Assembly (NCBI GenBank): GCA_963693085.1
Contig: OY856413.1
Span: forward strand, 105,174,801 to 105,238,800
Reading direction: 5' to 3'
Length of the DNA: 64,000 nt
DNA from: Alisma plantago-aquatica
Taxonomy: Eukaryota; Streptophyta; Magnoliopsida; Alismatales; Alismataceae
The notes below the pieces were generated by a model. That model did no database searches and had not been told where the DNA came from. It saw only the letters and a list, made by a program, of their open reading frames with translations. A program made the position numbers and the translations under genes. This document shows, piece after piece, positions 20,821 through 31,503 of the stretch. How positions within the stretch are numbered: position 1 is the stretch's first letter; every line of letters begins with the position of its first letter.

Positions 20821-21392
20821 TAGATGCCTTGGTGTCCTCTATGATCTTAACGGAAAATAGAATGACGGGATGATACACATCAAGAGAGAAACTAAGTGAC
20901 GGAAAGATACATGTCGCGTTGTGGAAGGGAGTAACGGAGAGATACACGTCACCCAAATATAGATGAGATGATACATTTCTGACGCATCAACAACCCCTAG
21001 GCGATTATTTCCTAATCACACATGGAGGAGATGTGATTAGGAATTCTCTAAATAGACGCAGGCTGCTTGATTTGTACTTTTAGAAGGCCGTTGGAGAGGT
21101 TGAAGGAGTCCGCGCCTTTTGGTCAAGAATCAACCGTGTTTGGCCCCTAACTCGGCGAAAACCAGCCCGACGGAAAGCTGCATGACGGTTGCTTGGCCGA
21201 CGGTGATGGGCCTCCGGCGGTGAGGTGTCGACAACGCGACTGTTGCCAAACGGCTTGTTGCTATTGGTGGCGGTGGTGTTGCTGCTGTCGGTGGCCGCTG
21301 CTGCTTCTTGGCGGCGGCGGTTGCTGTCCGGTGCGATGACGGCTTGCCCTGTTGGTTAGGGTTAGAGCCGGCTACACTTCCCTTGGATCTTG
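20821..21392 (-). other. Copia B leader between 5' LTR/PBS and gag
   Basis: GC-rich leader of the element. The 108-residue open frame at 21130-21456 is proline/alanine-rich, runs into the LTR and matches no protein I know. Confidence 0.6.
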
Positions 21393-21406
21393 TTGCTCTG
21401 GTACCT
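21393..21406 (-). other. Primer binding site of copia B
   Basis: Minus-strand AGGTACCAGAGCAAC beside the 5' LTR resembles the tRNA-Met complement TGGTATCAGAGC. Confidence 0.65.
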
Positions 21407-21569
21407 TGTGAACAAGAAAGATAGGGTGCTGCAATGCAGCGTGTGGAGAGGAGCAACGTGCCCTCTCCCTTTTATTAATAAGAAAACTTGGATAAATTAC
21501 ATAGAGGTCCAACAATATATAGAAATTACAAAATATAATAAAGCTGAATATAAATAGGATATATTAACA
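21407..21569 (-). repeat. 5' LTR of copia B
   Basis: About 163 bp, matching 9166-9344 and bounded by TG and ...attaaca. It is followed by (TA)n. Confidence 0.85.
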
Positions 21570-21590
21570 ATATATATATATATATATAGA
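21570..21590. repeat. (TA)n tract flanking copia B
   Basis: Right-hand continuation of the TA microsatellite into which B inserted. Confidence 0.85.
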
Positions 21591-21703
21591 CACACATCAA
21601 ACATGATATGATTTGTTTGTTATGTGGCAGGAAGAACTTGAGTTATTATCACAGTTGATGCTTGAAGAACACCTAAGGAATGATAAGCCTTACACACACA
21701 CAC
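21591..21703 (+). other. Short host-like spacer with one half of a 33-bp direct repeat
   Basis: Intron-like sequence. cttgaagaacacctaaggaa and the 13 following bases (21661-21693) recur at 22362-22394, flanking the SINE/MITE block. A CACACA run follows. Confidence 0.5.
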
Positions 21704-21754
21704 ACCACGGGCATGGGAGAGGGGGGGGGGAGAAATCTTTCTCTCTTAATCCCA
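21704..21754 (+). mobile_element. SINE 3' fragment
   Basis: Matches 926-975 of the SINE (cacgggcatgggagag ... agaaatctttctctcttaat). The head with A and B boxes is missing. It is followed by TA repeat and a MITE, the same order as at 810-1422. Confidence 0.7.
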
Positions 21755-21776
21755 TATATATGTATACATATATATA

Positions 21777-22148
21777 GAGTCAGGCTAGAATACACTCGAG
21801 TGTATTCGGAGCAGAATACACTCAAGTAGTTTTTCATGATGCATATTTTTTTCAAAAATCTAATCCGTTGATCTTCTTAAACATCTTGTGAATAGCTCAT
21901 ACGCAAAATTTGAGCACATTTGGACATTTATAGGTCATGTTATAAAGACCGCAAAAATTATGCATTTCAAATTAGTTTTGCGCGTCGATTTTGTCGCCCG
22001 TGGATAAGTGACTTACACTCATCCAAATGGGCTCAAAATTTGTATGTAGCCTGGTTATAGTATGACGGTGAAGATCAATGGTTTACATTTTGTAGAAAAT
22101 AGTCTTGATATGAAAACACACTTGAGTGTATTCATGCGATCTGTACAC
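21777..22148 (+). mobile_element. Micron-like MITE copy 6
   Basis: Starts GAGTCAGGCTAGAATACAC and follows copy 2 closely over its whole length until gatctgtacac, where it meets the inverted copy 7. Confidence 0.82.
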
Positions 22149-22359
22149 TACACTCGAGTGTACAGATCGCATGAATACACGCAAGTGTGTTTGCATATCA
22201 AGACTATTTTCTGCAAAATGTAAACCATTGATCTTCACTGTCATACTATAATTAGTCTACATACAAATTCTGAGCCCATTTGGATGAGTTTAAGTCACTC
22301 ATCTAAGGACAACAAAATCGACGCATGAAACTAATTTGAAATGCATAATTTTTGCGGTC
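22149..22359 (-). mobile_element. Micron-like MITE copy 7 (inverted, 3' half)
   Basis: Reverse complement of about 200 bp of copy 6, starting at the shared palindrome TACACTCGAGTGTA and ending at tgcggtc. It ends abruptly inside the element. Confidence 0.82.
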
Positions 22360-22553
22360 TTCTTGTAGAACACCTAACGAATGATAAGCCTTACAAGTAC
22401 CATTTTCTCTTAGTTGGTTGAGATGTTTTATTAGAATGCATGATTGCAGTTCATGTTATCTATCATTACGGCCTACTTGTAACTGATGTCTTAACTACAT
22501 TTAGATTCAATTAGATTCAATAGCATGTACTCATTAATATGCTGATCAGAGAG
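22360..22553 (+). other. Intron sequence next to the FRY exon
   Basis: AT-rich, no repeat recognised beyond the second half of the 33-bp direct repeat (22362-22394). Confidence 0.5.
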
Positions 22554-22573
22554 TTGTTTGCTTTATTTTTCAG
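22554..22573 (+). other. 3' splice site of the FRY last intron
   Basis: A T-rich tract (ttgtttgctttatttttcag) ends in CAG at 22571-22573, immediately before the codon TGT that starts the conserved CYSPES block. Plant FRY proteins, from memory, read ...FPACIDQ-CYY... here, so an intron between Q and C in phase 0 fits the family. Confidence 0.75.
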
Positions 22574-25500
22574 TGTTATTCTCCTGAAAGTTCCATTGCT
22601 GATGGTTATTTCAGTGTGCTTGCTGAAGTCTATATGCGTCAGGAGATCCCAAAATGTGATATTCAGAGGTTGCTCAGCTTAATTCTATACAAGGTAGTTG
22701 ACCCTTCTAAACAAATTCGTGATGATGCCCTTCAGATGCTAGAGACACTTTCTGCCCGTGAATGGGCTGAAGAAGACTTTGAAGGGGCTGGGCAATACCG
22801 TGCTTCTGTAGTTGGAAACCTTCCAGATTCATATCAACAATTCCAATACAAACTCTCCACAAAGCTAGCCAAGGATCATCCAGAACTGAGTGAACGCCTG
22901 TGTGAGGAGATCATGCAGCGCCAGCTTGATGCCGTAGACATTATTGCTCAACACCAAGTTCTGACATGCATGGCCCCATGGATTGAAAACCTCAACTTTG
23001 TGAAACTCAGTGATTCGGGATGGAGTGACAGACTGTTAAAGAGTCTTTACTATGTAACATGGAAACATGGAGATCAATTCCCTGATGAGATTGAAAAACT
23101 CTGGAGCACTATTGCGAGCAATCCTAAAAATATCATTCCAGTGCTTAGTTTTTTAATAATGAAAGGAATTGAAGATTGTGATTCCAACACATCTGCTGAG
23201 ATAAGTGGTGCTTTTGCAACATACTTTTCAGTTGCAAAACGGGTAAGTTTGTATCTTGCACGCATATGCCCACAACAGACAATTGACCATTTGGTCTATG
23301 AACTTTCACAGAGGATGTTAGAAGAAAATGATGAACCCTTCAGGCCAACTGCAAGCAGAACTGACCCGTCTGGAAATTTCATTTTAGAATTTTCACAGGC
23401 TCCCTCAACATCCCAAATCACAAACTTTGTTGATAGTCAGCCTCACATGTCTCCATTGCTTGTACGAGGCTCCCTTGATGGGCCACTTAGAAATGCCAGT
23501 GGTAGTCTTAGCTGGAGAACCTCTACAGTAGCTGGACGCAGTGTGTCTGGTCCATTGAGTCCTATGCCTCCTGATGTCAGTATAGTTGGTGCTGCTAATC
23601 GGTCAGGCCAGTTGCTCCCGTCACTGGTGAACATGTCAGGACCTTTAATAGGAATTCGGGGCTCTACAGGTCATTTGCGAAGCCGCCATGTTTCAAGAGA
23701 TAGTGGAGATTATGTAATCGACACTCCCAACTCCATTGAGGATATCTGGCATCCAGGAAGTAATGCTACTCATGGGGTGAATCCTAGTGAGCTTCATTCA
23801 GCTTTGCAGGGCCACCATCAGCACCTGCTTTCCCGTGCAGATATAGCTTTGATTTTACTGGCAGAAATTGCATATGAAAATGATGAGGACTTCCGTGAAA
23901 ATTTGCCCCTGCTCTTTCATGTCACTTTGGTTTCAATGGACAGCTCAGAAGACATTGTACTTGAGCATTGCCAGCATTTGCTTGTCAACCTTCTATATTC
24001 ACTGGCTGGCCGACATTTAGAATTGTATGATGTTGAGAATAATGATGGAGTAAACAAACAGCAAGTTGTAAGCCTGATAAAATACATACAGTCCAAGCGG
24101 GGAAGCATGATGTGGGAAAATGAAGACCCAACACTTACAAGAACTGAGCTGCCTAGTGCTGCGCTCCTATCTGCACTAGTGCTAAGCATTGTTGATGCCA
24201 TATTCTTTCAGGGGGACCTTCGTGAAACATGGGGTGCTGAAGCACTAAGGTGGGCGATGGAGTGCACATCTAGGCATCTTGCATGCCGATCTCATCAGAT
24301 TTATCGTGCTCTGAGGCCCAGTGTAAAAAGTGATGCTTGTGTATTGCTCCTACGCTGTCTTCATCGCTGTCTAGCGAATCCTTTTCCTGCAGTTTTAGGT
24401 TTTGTGATGGAGATTTTACTAACGTTACAGGTGATGGTTGAAAATATGGAACCTGAGAAGGTTATACTTTACCCACAGCTGTTTTGGGGGTGCGTTGCAA
24501 TGATGCACACAGACTTTGTCCATGTCTATTGTCAGGTGCTTGAGTTATTTGGTAGAGTGATAGACAGACTTTCCTTCCGTGATCGTACTACAGAAAATGT
24601 CTTGCTTTCCAGTATGCCCCGTGATGAACTTGATGCAAATAGTTGCGACATAGCAGAGCTGCAGAGGGTGGAGTCTAGGATTGGAGAACCATCTCCTTCA
24701 GAGAGTGGAAAAGTACCTACCTTTGAAGGGGTTCAACCACTTGTTCTTAAAGGGCTTATGTCAAGTGTGAGTCATAGTTCTGCAATTGAGGTTCTTTCAC
24801 GGATTACAGTACCGTCCTGTGACTCTATTTTTGGAAGTGCTGACACTCGTCTGTTAATGCACATTATTGGGCTTCTCCCCTGGTTAAGCTTGCAGCTCAC
24901 CTTTGACTTTGCTCATATAACATCTTCACCACTTGAGCAACAGTACCAAAAAGCACGTTCAGTGGCATCGAATATCTCTCATTGGTGTCGAGTGAAGTGC
25001 TTAAGTAGATTAGCAGAGGTGTTCCTCTCTTATTATCAAGGTGAAATCACATCAGTTGATGATTTCTTTTCATATGTTGTGCCAGAAATTTGTTCTGAAT
25101 GGTTCCCTAAGCATTCAGGTCTGGCATTTGGGCACTTACTAAGATTGCTTGAAAGAGGGCCACTAGATTACCAGCGTGTCATACTCCTCTTGCTGAAGGC
25201 ATTGCTCCAACAAACACCTGTAGATGCTGCTCAGAGTCCACATGTATATGGGATAGTTTCTCAACTGGTCGAGAGCACACTCTGCTGGGAGGCGTTAAGT
25301 GTTTTGGAAGCACTTCTGCAAAGCTGCGGCGGCTCAACTGTTGGAAATATGGATGAGATGGGAGATAGCTACTTCACAAACGATGAAAGGACATCCAGCA
25401 TCATGCTTGCCACTCAGACATCATTTAAGGGGAGGAGTGGTCCGTTGCAGTATGTGATGGGACCTGGCTTTGGAGTTGTACCTGCAATTCAAGCTGGAGG

Positions 25501-25651
25501 GGCAACTACAGATGGTGCATTGCCACAGCGAGAAGTGGCATTGCAGAATAGTCGCCTCATCCTTGGCAGAGTCCTTGATACCTGCCCTCTAGGCCGTAGA
25601 AGAGACTACAAGAGGTTAGTGCCATTTGTTGCAAACAGCGGAAATCCATGA
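22574..25651 (+). CDS. Furry-like (FRY/MOR2-PAG1/Tao3) cell morphogenesis protein, C-terminal exon
   Basis: Terminal coding exon of a plant Furry homologue, encoding 1,025 residues. Furry/Tao3/Mor2 proteins are very large HEAT/ARM-repeat scaffolds that work with NDR/LATS-type kinases and Mob proteins in polarised growth; this is family knowledge, and the plant role is less settled. The exon opens at residues CYSPESSIADGYFSVLAEVY directly after a polypyrimidine-AG acceptor. It runs through the family's middle and C-terminal regions, with a Ser/Pro-rich linker at about residues 270-390 (SQPHMSPLLVRGSLDGPL). Near the middle are the highly conserved blocks FFQGDLRETWGAEALRWAME and VILYPQLFWGCVAMMHTDFV. 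The end, RRDYKRLVPFVANSGNP-stop, matches the family C-terminus as I remember it. Plant family members are about 2,150 residues, so roughly the first 1,100 must come from exons left of this one, and none is visible. No stop or frameshift interrupts the exon although it lies among many transposons, so it is probably functional. Confidence 0.93.
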   Translation, partial: CYSPESSIADGYFSVLAEVYMRQEIPKCDIQRLLSLILYKVVDPSKQIRDDALQMLETLSAREWAEEDFEGAGQYRASVVGNLPDSYQQFQYKLSTKLAKDHPELSERLCEEIMQRQLDAVDIIAQHQVLTCMAPWIENLNFVKLSDSGWSDRLLKSLYYVTWKHGDQFPDEIEKLWSTIASNPKNIIPVLSFLIMKGIEDCDSNTSAEISGAFATYFSVAKRVSLYLARICPQQTIDHLVYELSQRMLEENDEPFRPTASRTDPSGNFILEFSQAPSTSQITNFVDSQPHMSPLLVRGSLDGPLRNASGSLSWRTSTVAGRSVSGPLSPMPPDVSIVGAANRSGQLLPSLVNMSGPLIGIRGSTGHLRSRHVSRDSGDYVIDTPNSIEDIWHPGSNATHGVNPSELHSALQGHHQHLLSRADIALILLAEIAYENDEDFRENLPLLFHVTLVSMDSSEDIVLEHCQHLLVNLLYSLAGRHLELYDVENNDGVNKQQVVSLIKYIQSKRGSMMWENEDPTLTRTELPSAALLSALVLSIVDAIFFQGDLRETWGAEALRWAMECTSRHLACRSHQIYRALRPSVKSDACVLLLRCLHRCLANPFPAVLGFVMEILLTLQVMVENMEPEKVILYPQLFWGCVAMMHTDFVHVYCQVLELFGRVIDRLSFRDRTTENVLLSSMPRDELDANSCDIAELQRVESRIGEPSPSESGKVPTFEGVQPLVLKGLMSSVSHSSAIEVLSRITVPSCDSIFGSADTRLLMHIIGLLPWLSLQLTFDFAHITSSPLEQQYQKARSVASNISHWCRVKCLSRLAEVFLSYYQGEITSVDDFFSYVVPEICSEWFPKHSGLAFGHLLRLLERGPLDYQRVILLLLKALLQQTPVDAAQSPHVYGIVSQLVESTLCWEALSVLEALLQSCGGSTVGNMDEMGDSYFTNDERTSSIMLATQTSFKGRSGPLQYVMGPGFGVVPAIQAGGATTDGALPQREVALQNSRLILGRVLDTCPLGRRRDYKRLVPFVANSGNP

Positions 25652-25860
25652 ACTGATTGATGCATACAAGAATGTACAAGAAAGTTCTGGCAACAACCAC
25701 ATTGTTTAAGAAGCGGCATCAAATGTATATAAAAGATGTAAAAGATGTAATTCTGTGTTATAGTGATATATTTTTGTCAGTTTATTGCAGCATATGTCAC
25801 CATTACAATGGGCATGTAATCAATCCAAGTAACATTTTCTGGCTGTAAATTTTCAAGTGA
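25652..25860 (+). other. Probable FRY 3' UTR
   Basis: AT-rich sequence follows the stop codon, with far-upstream-like TGTA motifs (aaaagatgtaaaagatgtaat near 25732-25752, gggcatgtaatc near 25810). No canonical AATAAA was found close by. The end is a guess. Confidence 0.4.
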
Positions 25861-27414
25861 AGGTCTTTAGTTGGATAAGGTCTTGCTTCTTTTTGTCGCT
25901 GGGAGGCCCATATTATATCTGAAACATCTGCGGTTGAGGAGCTCCGTTTTGCCTTGAAATGCGAAATGAATATGAAGATCCATGACAAATTGACAATGAG
26001 ATCAAAGACTGCTATTGTTCGTTCAGATTCTTTGAAACTTTCCAAAGTAAATGTGGAAGGACTTAGAGGGGAAACACAGTTGTCATTTCTACTGTTGACA
26101 TCAATCTGCATTCAATTAATACAGGATTCAGTGAGCTTATTTGTCTTTTGCTATGATCTTCACATGACAAATTAGTTAGGAAGATCTAGGAGTAGGAACA
26201 TGAGGAGTGGCTGGAGGATGGTCAAAAGGAGGCCATGGGAGAACTTTGATGGAAGAGGCTGACAGGAATAAACATGTATAGCCAAATCTTGGCCGAACAT
26301 TATTAGAGAAAAAGGTTATCTAATGTACTTGAGGTAGTGTTTGTCACGGAGAGTATAAGCACTTTTGGGTAGTAGTAAGAAACGATATCCTCCTAAAAGA
26401 CGTAAGTTGGAACAAGAGATCCTGTAAGAAGTCCAATAATAAGGGGTGTGGTTGATTCTCATAGGTGTTCCTTAGACGTGCTGCTTAGGATGGTAAATTT
26501 CCTGTGTAGTACATCTCGTGCCACTTCCTGGTGGGTAGTCCGTGGTTAGTATAATCAGACAATCTCTAAGGTATGATGCATGCTCAAGTTTCTTGTGGAG
26601 TTCAACACCATAAAGGTGATCATGTGACGAGGAAGGCTCCGCACACAACTGCGGTTTTAACAGGCTTGCCTCAAAACTCTAGAGGTGCAATTTACCAATT
26701 AGCACGCACCTCGAGGCTGCCCCTTGATGTCTTAGATTGAGGCTGACATTCATTTACACCTAGGGATTGCCTCGAGGCAGTGCGGCTAGGCACAATTCCC
26801 AGTTTTGGCTCATGGTATATTGAGTACTAAGTTTTGACGCTTCAAGGTAGTTACATACATTTCTCGTAATGTTTGGACACCCAAGTTTTAAGTTTTCAGG
26901 GTAACAACATACACTGTGTTCGTAAAGTTTCTTTATTCTACTGTCTATCAATTTCTTATTGGCGATTCTTATATAATTTCAATTTTCTGAAAGTTGTCGC
27001 CCCAATTTTTGACCAGTTTTACATTTTATCGTTTTTCACTCCTAATTGTTATTTCTTCTCTCTTATTTACTATGTTCACCCTTTCAAATCTTACTTTTAT
27101 CTCCTTCCCATTCCTATTAATTTCAACTGACATTTCACCTAAATTTCTTTGCCCATTTACAAAATTAGTTTAATATTACTAGTTATCAACTCGTTTTACT
27201 ACATATTTGTTTATGATGTTATTACATTCGGCTTTTTACCATTAATCTTTGGGCTAGTGTGTCCTGCATTTTTTTCAATGACCTTGCTTATGCATGTGAT
27301 GCATATGCATATGTTTAATCTATGTATTATACACCACTATGCAATACATAAATTGTACATATGTAAACATCTCTTACATATGCGTGCAAGACACATATGC
27401 ATGCACTTGCTAGC
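25861..27414. other. FRY downstream flank, nothing recognised
   Basis: AT-rich intergenic sequence without a convincing gene. Frames of up to 102 residues exist near 25803-26175 but show no known motif. At about 26650-26790 short GCCTCGAGGC-type motifs recur (cacctcgaggctgcc, ttgcctcgaggcagtg), perhaps a decayed hAT-type element. Confidence 0.4.
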
Positions 27415-27560
27415 TAGCTAAGTTGGTCAAACATGCTACTTGTGAAGCGTATGTTGCGGGATCGAATTTCAGTGAGACACTACAGGAAGGGACTAAAGGC
27501 TAACGACGTTCACTATTGGCTGTTACCTTGGACCGGGGTGAAACTCCCCACTATAAGAAA
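27415..27560 (+). mobile_element. Possible tRNA-derived SINE
   Basis: A-box-like TAGCTAAGTTGG (27415-27426) fits TRGCNNAGYNGG fully. A B-box-like GGATCGAATTT (27459-27469) follows at the same 44-bp spacing as in the SINE at 810. The B box has several mismatches and I see no clear duplication, so this is tentative. Confidence 0.35.
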
Positions 27561-28559
27561 AAGAAGATTCATATGTATATTTATGCATAATGCATAACAT
27601 TCCTACGTGTCATACAATTATGAAACCTACCCTTTGCCCCGATAAAGAAAAAAGCCTCGTTACACCTCACAGACCTTTGAATATTTTGCCCTGAACTTCT
27701 TTGTCACTAGTAGCGTCATGATGCCATCCCACCGCAATCCCGTTGGATATTTTTTTCCCATTGGGTATACAATACCTTACAAAACGAGCTGGCTTCTTGA
27801 GAAACATGCGCTCCTTTTGCTACCTCAACCACTAAGGATGCCCTTCATGAGAAGGAGAGGTACATTAGCATGTTTTTAATGGGGTCCATCTTTGCTTAAT
27901 GATAATAACATAAACACAACTCAGTTGCCAGTCGGTTGTATTGTCATCTTCTTGACTATATGCATTGTCTTGACGTCAACATACCAGACAAATGTGTTAG
28001 AACACAATACATATTACTGTGTAAACCTATTAATCAAAACATTGAGACTACTATGGATGCTAATTTAATAATAATTATTAATATGAGAAGAGGATGCGAA
28101 GTGTGACAGGGAAGAAAGCTCCCTACTTAAGACCATCTAGCCAGATATACCCCTCATATCATGTTGTTAAAGCAAGAAGCTATCTGGAACGCCAGAACAT
28201 GCCCGGATGTGAGCGCATGGGATAACCAAATGAACAAAACAAAGGAAATATGAACATACATGCATAAAATTGTAGGGATACGATGGGCCCCTCAAGGCAC
28301 ACCAGTGCAGTTGATAGGCTCGACATAGAATCGTAGCCATTGACTCTAAGCTCTAAAATGGTGGCTGCCTGTGTTTCCAGTTACAAGATGACGGATGCAA
28401 ACAATATGAGGGGACAAACCCCTGCCCGATGCCTAGGACAATTGTCCAGGTACATCAACTATCAAACAATTTTATTTTTGACCTCTATGCCCAGATGTGC
28501 CTAATGATGTGTCATGCCCCAATCTCAATACCGTAATTTATGATTCACGATTAGAGATT
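27561..28559. other. Intergenic, nothing recognised
   Basis: No coding frame or repeat that I can name. Confidence 0.4.
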
Positions 28560-28823
28560 GAGAAGGGACCCCAAGTAAATTAGTGCCACAGTACAACATT
28601 TTATAATTTTTTTTCTTCAAATACCTCCCGCTAAGAAAAATATTTTCTTACAAACTATTAGTATAAGTGATTTTTGGATAACTTGGATTAGGTCCATTGT
28701 ATTTATAATTGTTGCTATAATATAAGTACACTTCAGTGAGAATCCATTTACCCACTTAAGTGTACCCATGTATCCCCAAATTCCTATATGTTGGTGAGCC
28801 AATACCTTGATATTCTATCTACA

Positions 28824-28836
28824 TGGTATCAAACAC
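28824..28836 (+). other. Primer binding site of remnant E
   Basis: TGGTATCAAACAC directly follows the LTR-like end ...tctatctaca. Confidence 0.6.
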
Positions 28837-29475
28837 ACTACCATAACCCTAATCCACCCTACCCATTCCTCTTCCCTCCCTCCCACCCCTTCTTCCTTTC
28901 ATGTGGCCAACACCGCCACCACTATCAACATCATCATCCACACCGTGTTGCCCACATAACAATGACTGCTAGCCTTCATGGCACAACAACGCCCATAGTT
29001 GCAGTGCACCGACTTCAGTCACCGGCTACACCAAAAGAAGGTTGTCCCTATCGATAGCCAACGTATAGAGGCGATCACCACCGGTCGCTATTTTATGTCA
29101 TCACTCTTTCTCTCTTTGTTCATCTACAACAACACATAAAAAGACAACACAATGATCATGTGTTAGTATATAAAGCACCAAAAAAGGGATGGGGCACCAT
29201 ATTTCCCCCCCTTTCCGTATAGTTCCCCTAACCCATATGACTGAGTGCATTGTATCAAATGGGGGTTTGCATATTACAGATCGCAATGCTACATTTCTAT
29301 GATTTTTCTTTTATCCTACCATGCCTAAATTTTTAGTAGTGTTTGATTTCTTTATTTCTTTCCTACCATACCCAAATTTCTATAATTTTTGTTGTTGTCT
29401 TTCCTCTCGTGCCTAAATTTTGGTAGCACTTTCTTTCTATGTTGTTTTTGAATCTGGTACTTTTGAATTTTCTCT

Positions 29476-30300
29476 ATGACTGAAAATAATTTTATGTCCA
29501 TACTCATCTACGATGACATGCCCCAAGTCACTGCTATAAATCTTGATGGACATAACTTCTTATTATGGATGAATATTGTCAAAATTTTTAGGGAACACAT
29601 GGTAAATAGTATTCATAAAGGAAGATGCACCTACAATAGCTGATGATGTATGGGTCACTAGAAACAACTAGGTTCTTTCTTGGCTCTGCGGGTGTATGGA
29701 GTCCGATGTGATAGTCAAAAATATGTGGTACATGAATGCAAAAATCATTTGAGAAGAAATTAAATAATTGTATATGCGAACAATCAAATATATGTGCCTG
29801 TATAATGCCATGGATAAGATTTTCTCAGAATAACAAGGCGAGCACCCATTGTCAAGATATTTGGATTCCATGAAAGCCCTTTCTAGTCAGATGTCATTTT
29901 TCTAGCCTAGCTACCACCTCTTTCAAAGTTACCAAGGAGAAAGACACTCTCACTATCAACTTCTTCCTTAATTGTCGTAATCTACAGTATGCTACAATGT
30001 GTCAACTTCCTCTCATTGGGATCAATCTTTTATCCATCGACCAAGCATATGCATGAATGTTCAAATTTTAAATTGTCTCTACTTGTTTCCCCAAACTGAA
30101 GCTTTTGACACCCAAGCAACATTACCTATAGTTGCTAGGGGATGAGGATAAGGTCATGGTTCACATAATGGCCCACGACCCAAATTCACCTACTGTGGTG
30201 GACTAAGACACAATGAGGAAGCGTGTCACTATAAGCATGGCTACCCTACTCACTATATTAGAGGACGGGGTAGGGGATCTGACTTGTCATTCAGACTCTC
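29476..30300 (+). pseudogene. Remnant E Gag
   Basis: Starts near MTENNFMSILIYDDMPQ with the copia gag core TAINLDGHNFLLWMNIVKIF. Many stops follow. Near 30180-30240 is a decayed zinc knuckle FTYCGGLRHNEEACHYKHGY, in which the first Cys of CxxC has become Phe. Confidence 0.65.
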
Positions 30301-30559
30301 ACTTTAAGCATTGGACAAGGTCCTCTTGCAGTGCATGCAAATTCTACTTTGATTGGAGATCCCACTCATGTCTCACTAACAAAGGAAGAGTATGAACAAC
30401 TTTGTCAAACTACACACCAATACGGTGAGTCTCCTCTTTACAACAGTATGACACCCACAATCCTCCCTTGATTGACGCATTGGTGACCCACCCAATGCAA
30501 CACCTTCAACTTATCAAATTGTCCATCAAGGCAAACTAGGGTCTTTTATGCTAGCCACC

Positions 30560-31500
30560 AATTCTAAGTGGATTGTGGATTTAGGTGCTACTCAACACAT
30601 GACCATTATGTCATACCTACTCAACTCTTTAGACTTCTTTATTCTACATTCCACAATTACTATGGAAGATGGGTCTATAAAACATGTAACCAAGTTTGGC
30701 ATTGTCCCTCTCTCATCTAAATAAAAATTATATGTTCTTTACTTTGTTCCTAATTTTTCCTATAATCTCATGTCAGTGGAAAAATTATTTGACTCTCTTC
30801 AATGTTCTTAACCTTTGGACCTTTTGGTTTTGTCTTACATGATTGGTATAGTTTGATGATGATTGGGATGGAGTGTGCTTTGATGATCTATACTACTTAT
30901 CCATACCTCCATATCCTCTTATCAATGCTCTTAGTGTGGCTCCTTCCCTACATCTACATCTGTGCTTTGACCATCCTTCTCTTGACAAGCTCAAGATCTT
31001 AGATAGTGCTATTTCTTTTTGTTCTTCTATTTTGCATGATGCTTGTTAGTTGAAAAAATACCATACTATATCTTTCTCATCTCGTATTAAAGAATCCCCA
31101 ATTTTTTTTGATTTAATTCATTGTGACGCGTGTGATCCATTTTGGACAACAAGATATATTGATTTCAAATATTTTCTTACTTTTGTGGATGATTTCTCAA
31201 GAATGTATTGACTTTATCTTCTCCAAATATGTTACGAGGTTATTCCCCTTATTAGAATTTTCATAAGATGATCTCAGTTCAATTTTCCATGCCTATTAAG
31301 ATTCTTCATATTGATATTGTCCTTGAGTACACTCAAAATGAACAATATCCTCCTTTTGTCAAGATGTGGAAATCATCCATCAACACTCTTGCACTTATTC
31401 TCCGCAATGAAATGGTATTGCTAAGTGTCAAAATCATAGCCTTCTTGACATTACAGACTCCCTTACCATTCATATGAAGATAAATTCTTATTATGAGTTT
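30560..31500 (+). pseudogene. Remnant E protease and integrase fragment
   Basis: KWIVDLGATQHMT (DSG changed to DLG) marks the protease. A pre-integrase stretch (HLHLCFDHPSLDKLK) and the integrase start (FFDLIHCDACDPF, FLTFVDDFSRMY) follow with stops and shifts. Sequence after about 31500 belongs to copia F. Confidence 0.6.
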
Positions 31501-31503
31501 AGA

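Larger units (their letters stand above)
9166..21569 (-). mobile_element. Copia retrotransposon B, interrupted by C and a hAT element
   Basis: Minus-strand copia element whose two LTRs (9166-9344 and 21407-21569) lie 12 kb apart because copia C (10400-15042) and a hAT-like element (16683-20106) were inserted later. Removing these leaves about 4.3 kb. Both flanks are TA repeat, so the 5-bp duplication cannot be told from the target. The LTRs differ at roughly a dozen sites, so B is older than A and C. It has PBS, PPT, gag, protease, partial IN, RT and RH. Most of the integrase is deleted. Confidence 0.85.
1..22573 (+). other. Probable giant TE-filled intron of the FRY gene
   Basis: No FRY N-terminal coding sequence was recognised anywhere left of 22574 on the + strand. 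Everything there is assignable to MITEs, a SINE, copia elements, hAT elements or short anonymous sequence. If the gene is whole, its upstream exons lie outside the window and this stretch is intronic. The alternative is a truncated gene. This is inference from the absence of exons. Confidence 0.55.

Noticed and set aside
21631..21693. Possible small exon (EELELLSQLMLEEHLRNDKPY) with an AG acceptor before the MITE palindrome
   Set aside because: Plant FRY proteins read ...FPACIDQ before the CYSPES block, which this does not match. The available donor sites give the wrong phase for the next exon. It may be part of another duplicated sequence.
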